From: an uncultured Bacteroidota bacterium
Lineage (GTDB): Bacteria; Bacteroidota; Bacteroidia; B-17B0; Aurantibacillaceae
DNA length: 6,961 nucleotides
Direction of reading: 5' to 3'
Assembly (NCBI GenBank): GCA_903923915.1
Contig: CAIXZI010000483.1
Coordinates: 1-6,961, forward strand
Shown: positions 6,586 to 6,961 of the stretch, piece by piece
How the letters are laid out: the number at the start of each line of letters is the position of its first letter
Position numbering within the stretch: position 1 is the stretch's first letter
Made by a program: the position numbers and the translations under genes
Notes under the pieces: generated by a model
Database searches by the model: none
The model's input: the letters and a program-made list of their open reading frames with translations, nothing else
Told to the model about the DNA's origin: nothing

Positions 6586-6961
6586 TCCCTCTTCCCGCCC
6601 CTTACCCACCCTCACTCTGTATTTTCTTGTGCCGTCCCGTCGAGGTGGTCACCAGCATTCGGGCGGCCGGGCAGGATTTTGCAGGTTTCCACGACTACTA
6701 CGTTCGAGGCTCGGGGGCGAACCCCGAGGTGGCGGCGCTGCACAAGCACAGGGACTTGCTGGCCATCCTGGCCCACATGGTGGGGTTCGACCAGTTGAAT
6801 CTGCCGCGTTTGGCGGCGGCGGAGTTGATCAGTCGCCTGATCTTGCAGGTGCACACAGCGGTGAAGCGCAACCCGAAGAATCCGGACTTCCGCGGGACGT
6901 CGCTGATGACGATGTCTCGGTTGGACTCAGGCGGGGGCATCCTGACGGGGGATTTCGTGCG
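6586..6961. other. Foreign GC-rich segment, probably eukaryotic (dinoflagellate-like)
   Basis: Base composition changes sharply at about 6586. AT-rich bacterial sequence gives way first to a pyrimidine-rich run (TCCCTCTTCCCGCCCC onwards) and then to GC-rich sequence to the end. The change falls inside the helix-turn-helix codon series, so it is not a normal gene boundary. No insertion-sequence ends or target duplications are visible at the edge. The pyrimidine-rich stretch at 6586-6641, ending in GTCGAG before the open frame, could be the end of an intron, but that is speculation. Confidence 0.75.
6642..6961 (+). CDS. Partial open frame in the foreign segment, possible dinoflagellate retroelement-type protein
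   Basis: The plus frame beginning at GAG 6642 stays open to the window end for over 100 codons. About 86 % of its third positions are G or C, a strong coding signal compared with its AT-rich neighbours. The translation includes DFAGFHDYYVRGSGANPEV, HKHRDLLAILAHMVGFDQLN, LAAAELISRLILQVHTAVKR and NPKNPDFRGTSLMTMSRLD. The pattern of DQLN, then a leucine-rich helix, then a QxxxAVKRNPKxPDFxG segment and a GGG-I turn resembles proteins I recall as abundant, often retroelement-linked, in Symbiodiniaceae gene predictions. There is no start codon upstream in the GC-rich part, and a TAG lies in frame at 6558-6560 within the bacterial part, so this is a fragment (internal exon or cut gene). It continues past the window. 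Coding status is moderately sure; family and taxon are inference from memory. Confidence 0.45.

Noticed and set aside
6612..6940. Two minus-strand open frames of 80 codons in the GC-rich end
   Set aside because: They are out-of-phase shadows of the plus frame, which has the strong third-position GC bias. Their Arg/Gln/Pro-rich translations have no recognisable domain.

Overview
The window is a join of two unrelated DNAs. Positions 1 to about 6585 are AT-rich bacterial sequence with Bacteroidota character: translation starts lack Shine-Dalgarno sites, promoter-like TAnnTTTG boxes are present, folK is followed by a dNK-family deoxynucleoside kinase, and the helix-hairpin-helix protein and SppA look like Bacteroidota homologues. 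I cannot place it below phylum. From about 6586 to the end the sequence is GC-rich, with one open plus-strand frame of about 86 % GC at third codon positions. It resembles predicted proteins I recall from dinoflagellate (Symbiodiniaceae) genomes. The simplest reading is a chimeric contig, or contaminant bacterial DNA joined to host DNA, rather than a natural locus.

Layout. A tight minus-strand operon runs leftwards from 3980 to 16: folK (pterin pyrophosphokinase), a dNK-family deoxynucleoside kinase, tag (3-methyladenine DNA glycosylase I), an APC-family amino acid permease, and a membrane-anchored triple helix-hairpin-helix protein. Neighbouring genes overlap by 11, 4 and 8 bases or are 4 bases apart, so translational coupling is likely. 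The shared theme is loosely nucleotide, folate and DNA maintenance, but no joint pathway is proven. Diverging from folK, across a 138-base intergenic region with candidate promoters for both directions and a palindrome, is sppA (signal peptide peptidase, 607 aa) at 4119-5942.

Behind sppA is a 523-base stretch with no credible intact gene. It holds an inverted repeat with the TTCGACAAGCTCA-type arm, a strong intrinsic terminator, and an array of 11 diverged 21-base units, four of which contain a palindromic core. After it comes the C-terminal half of an XRE-type helix-turn-helix regulator on the minus strand, cut off at the junction near 6585.

I see no CRISPR array, rRNA, tRNA, insertion sequence or defence system. 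The bacterial genes are ordinary housekeeping genes. The parts most worth a second look are the repeat array, the inverted repeat and the junction.
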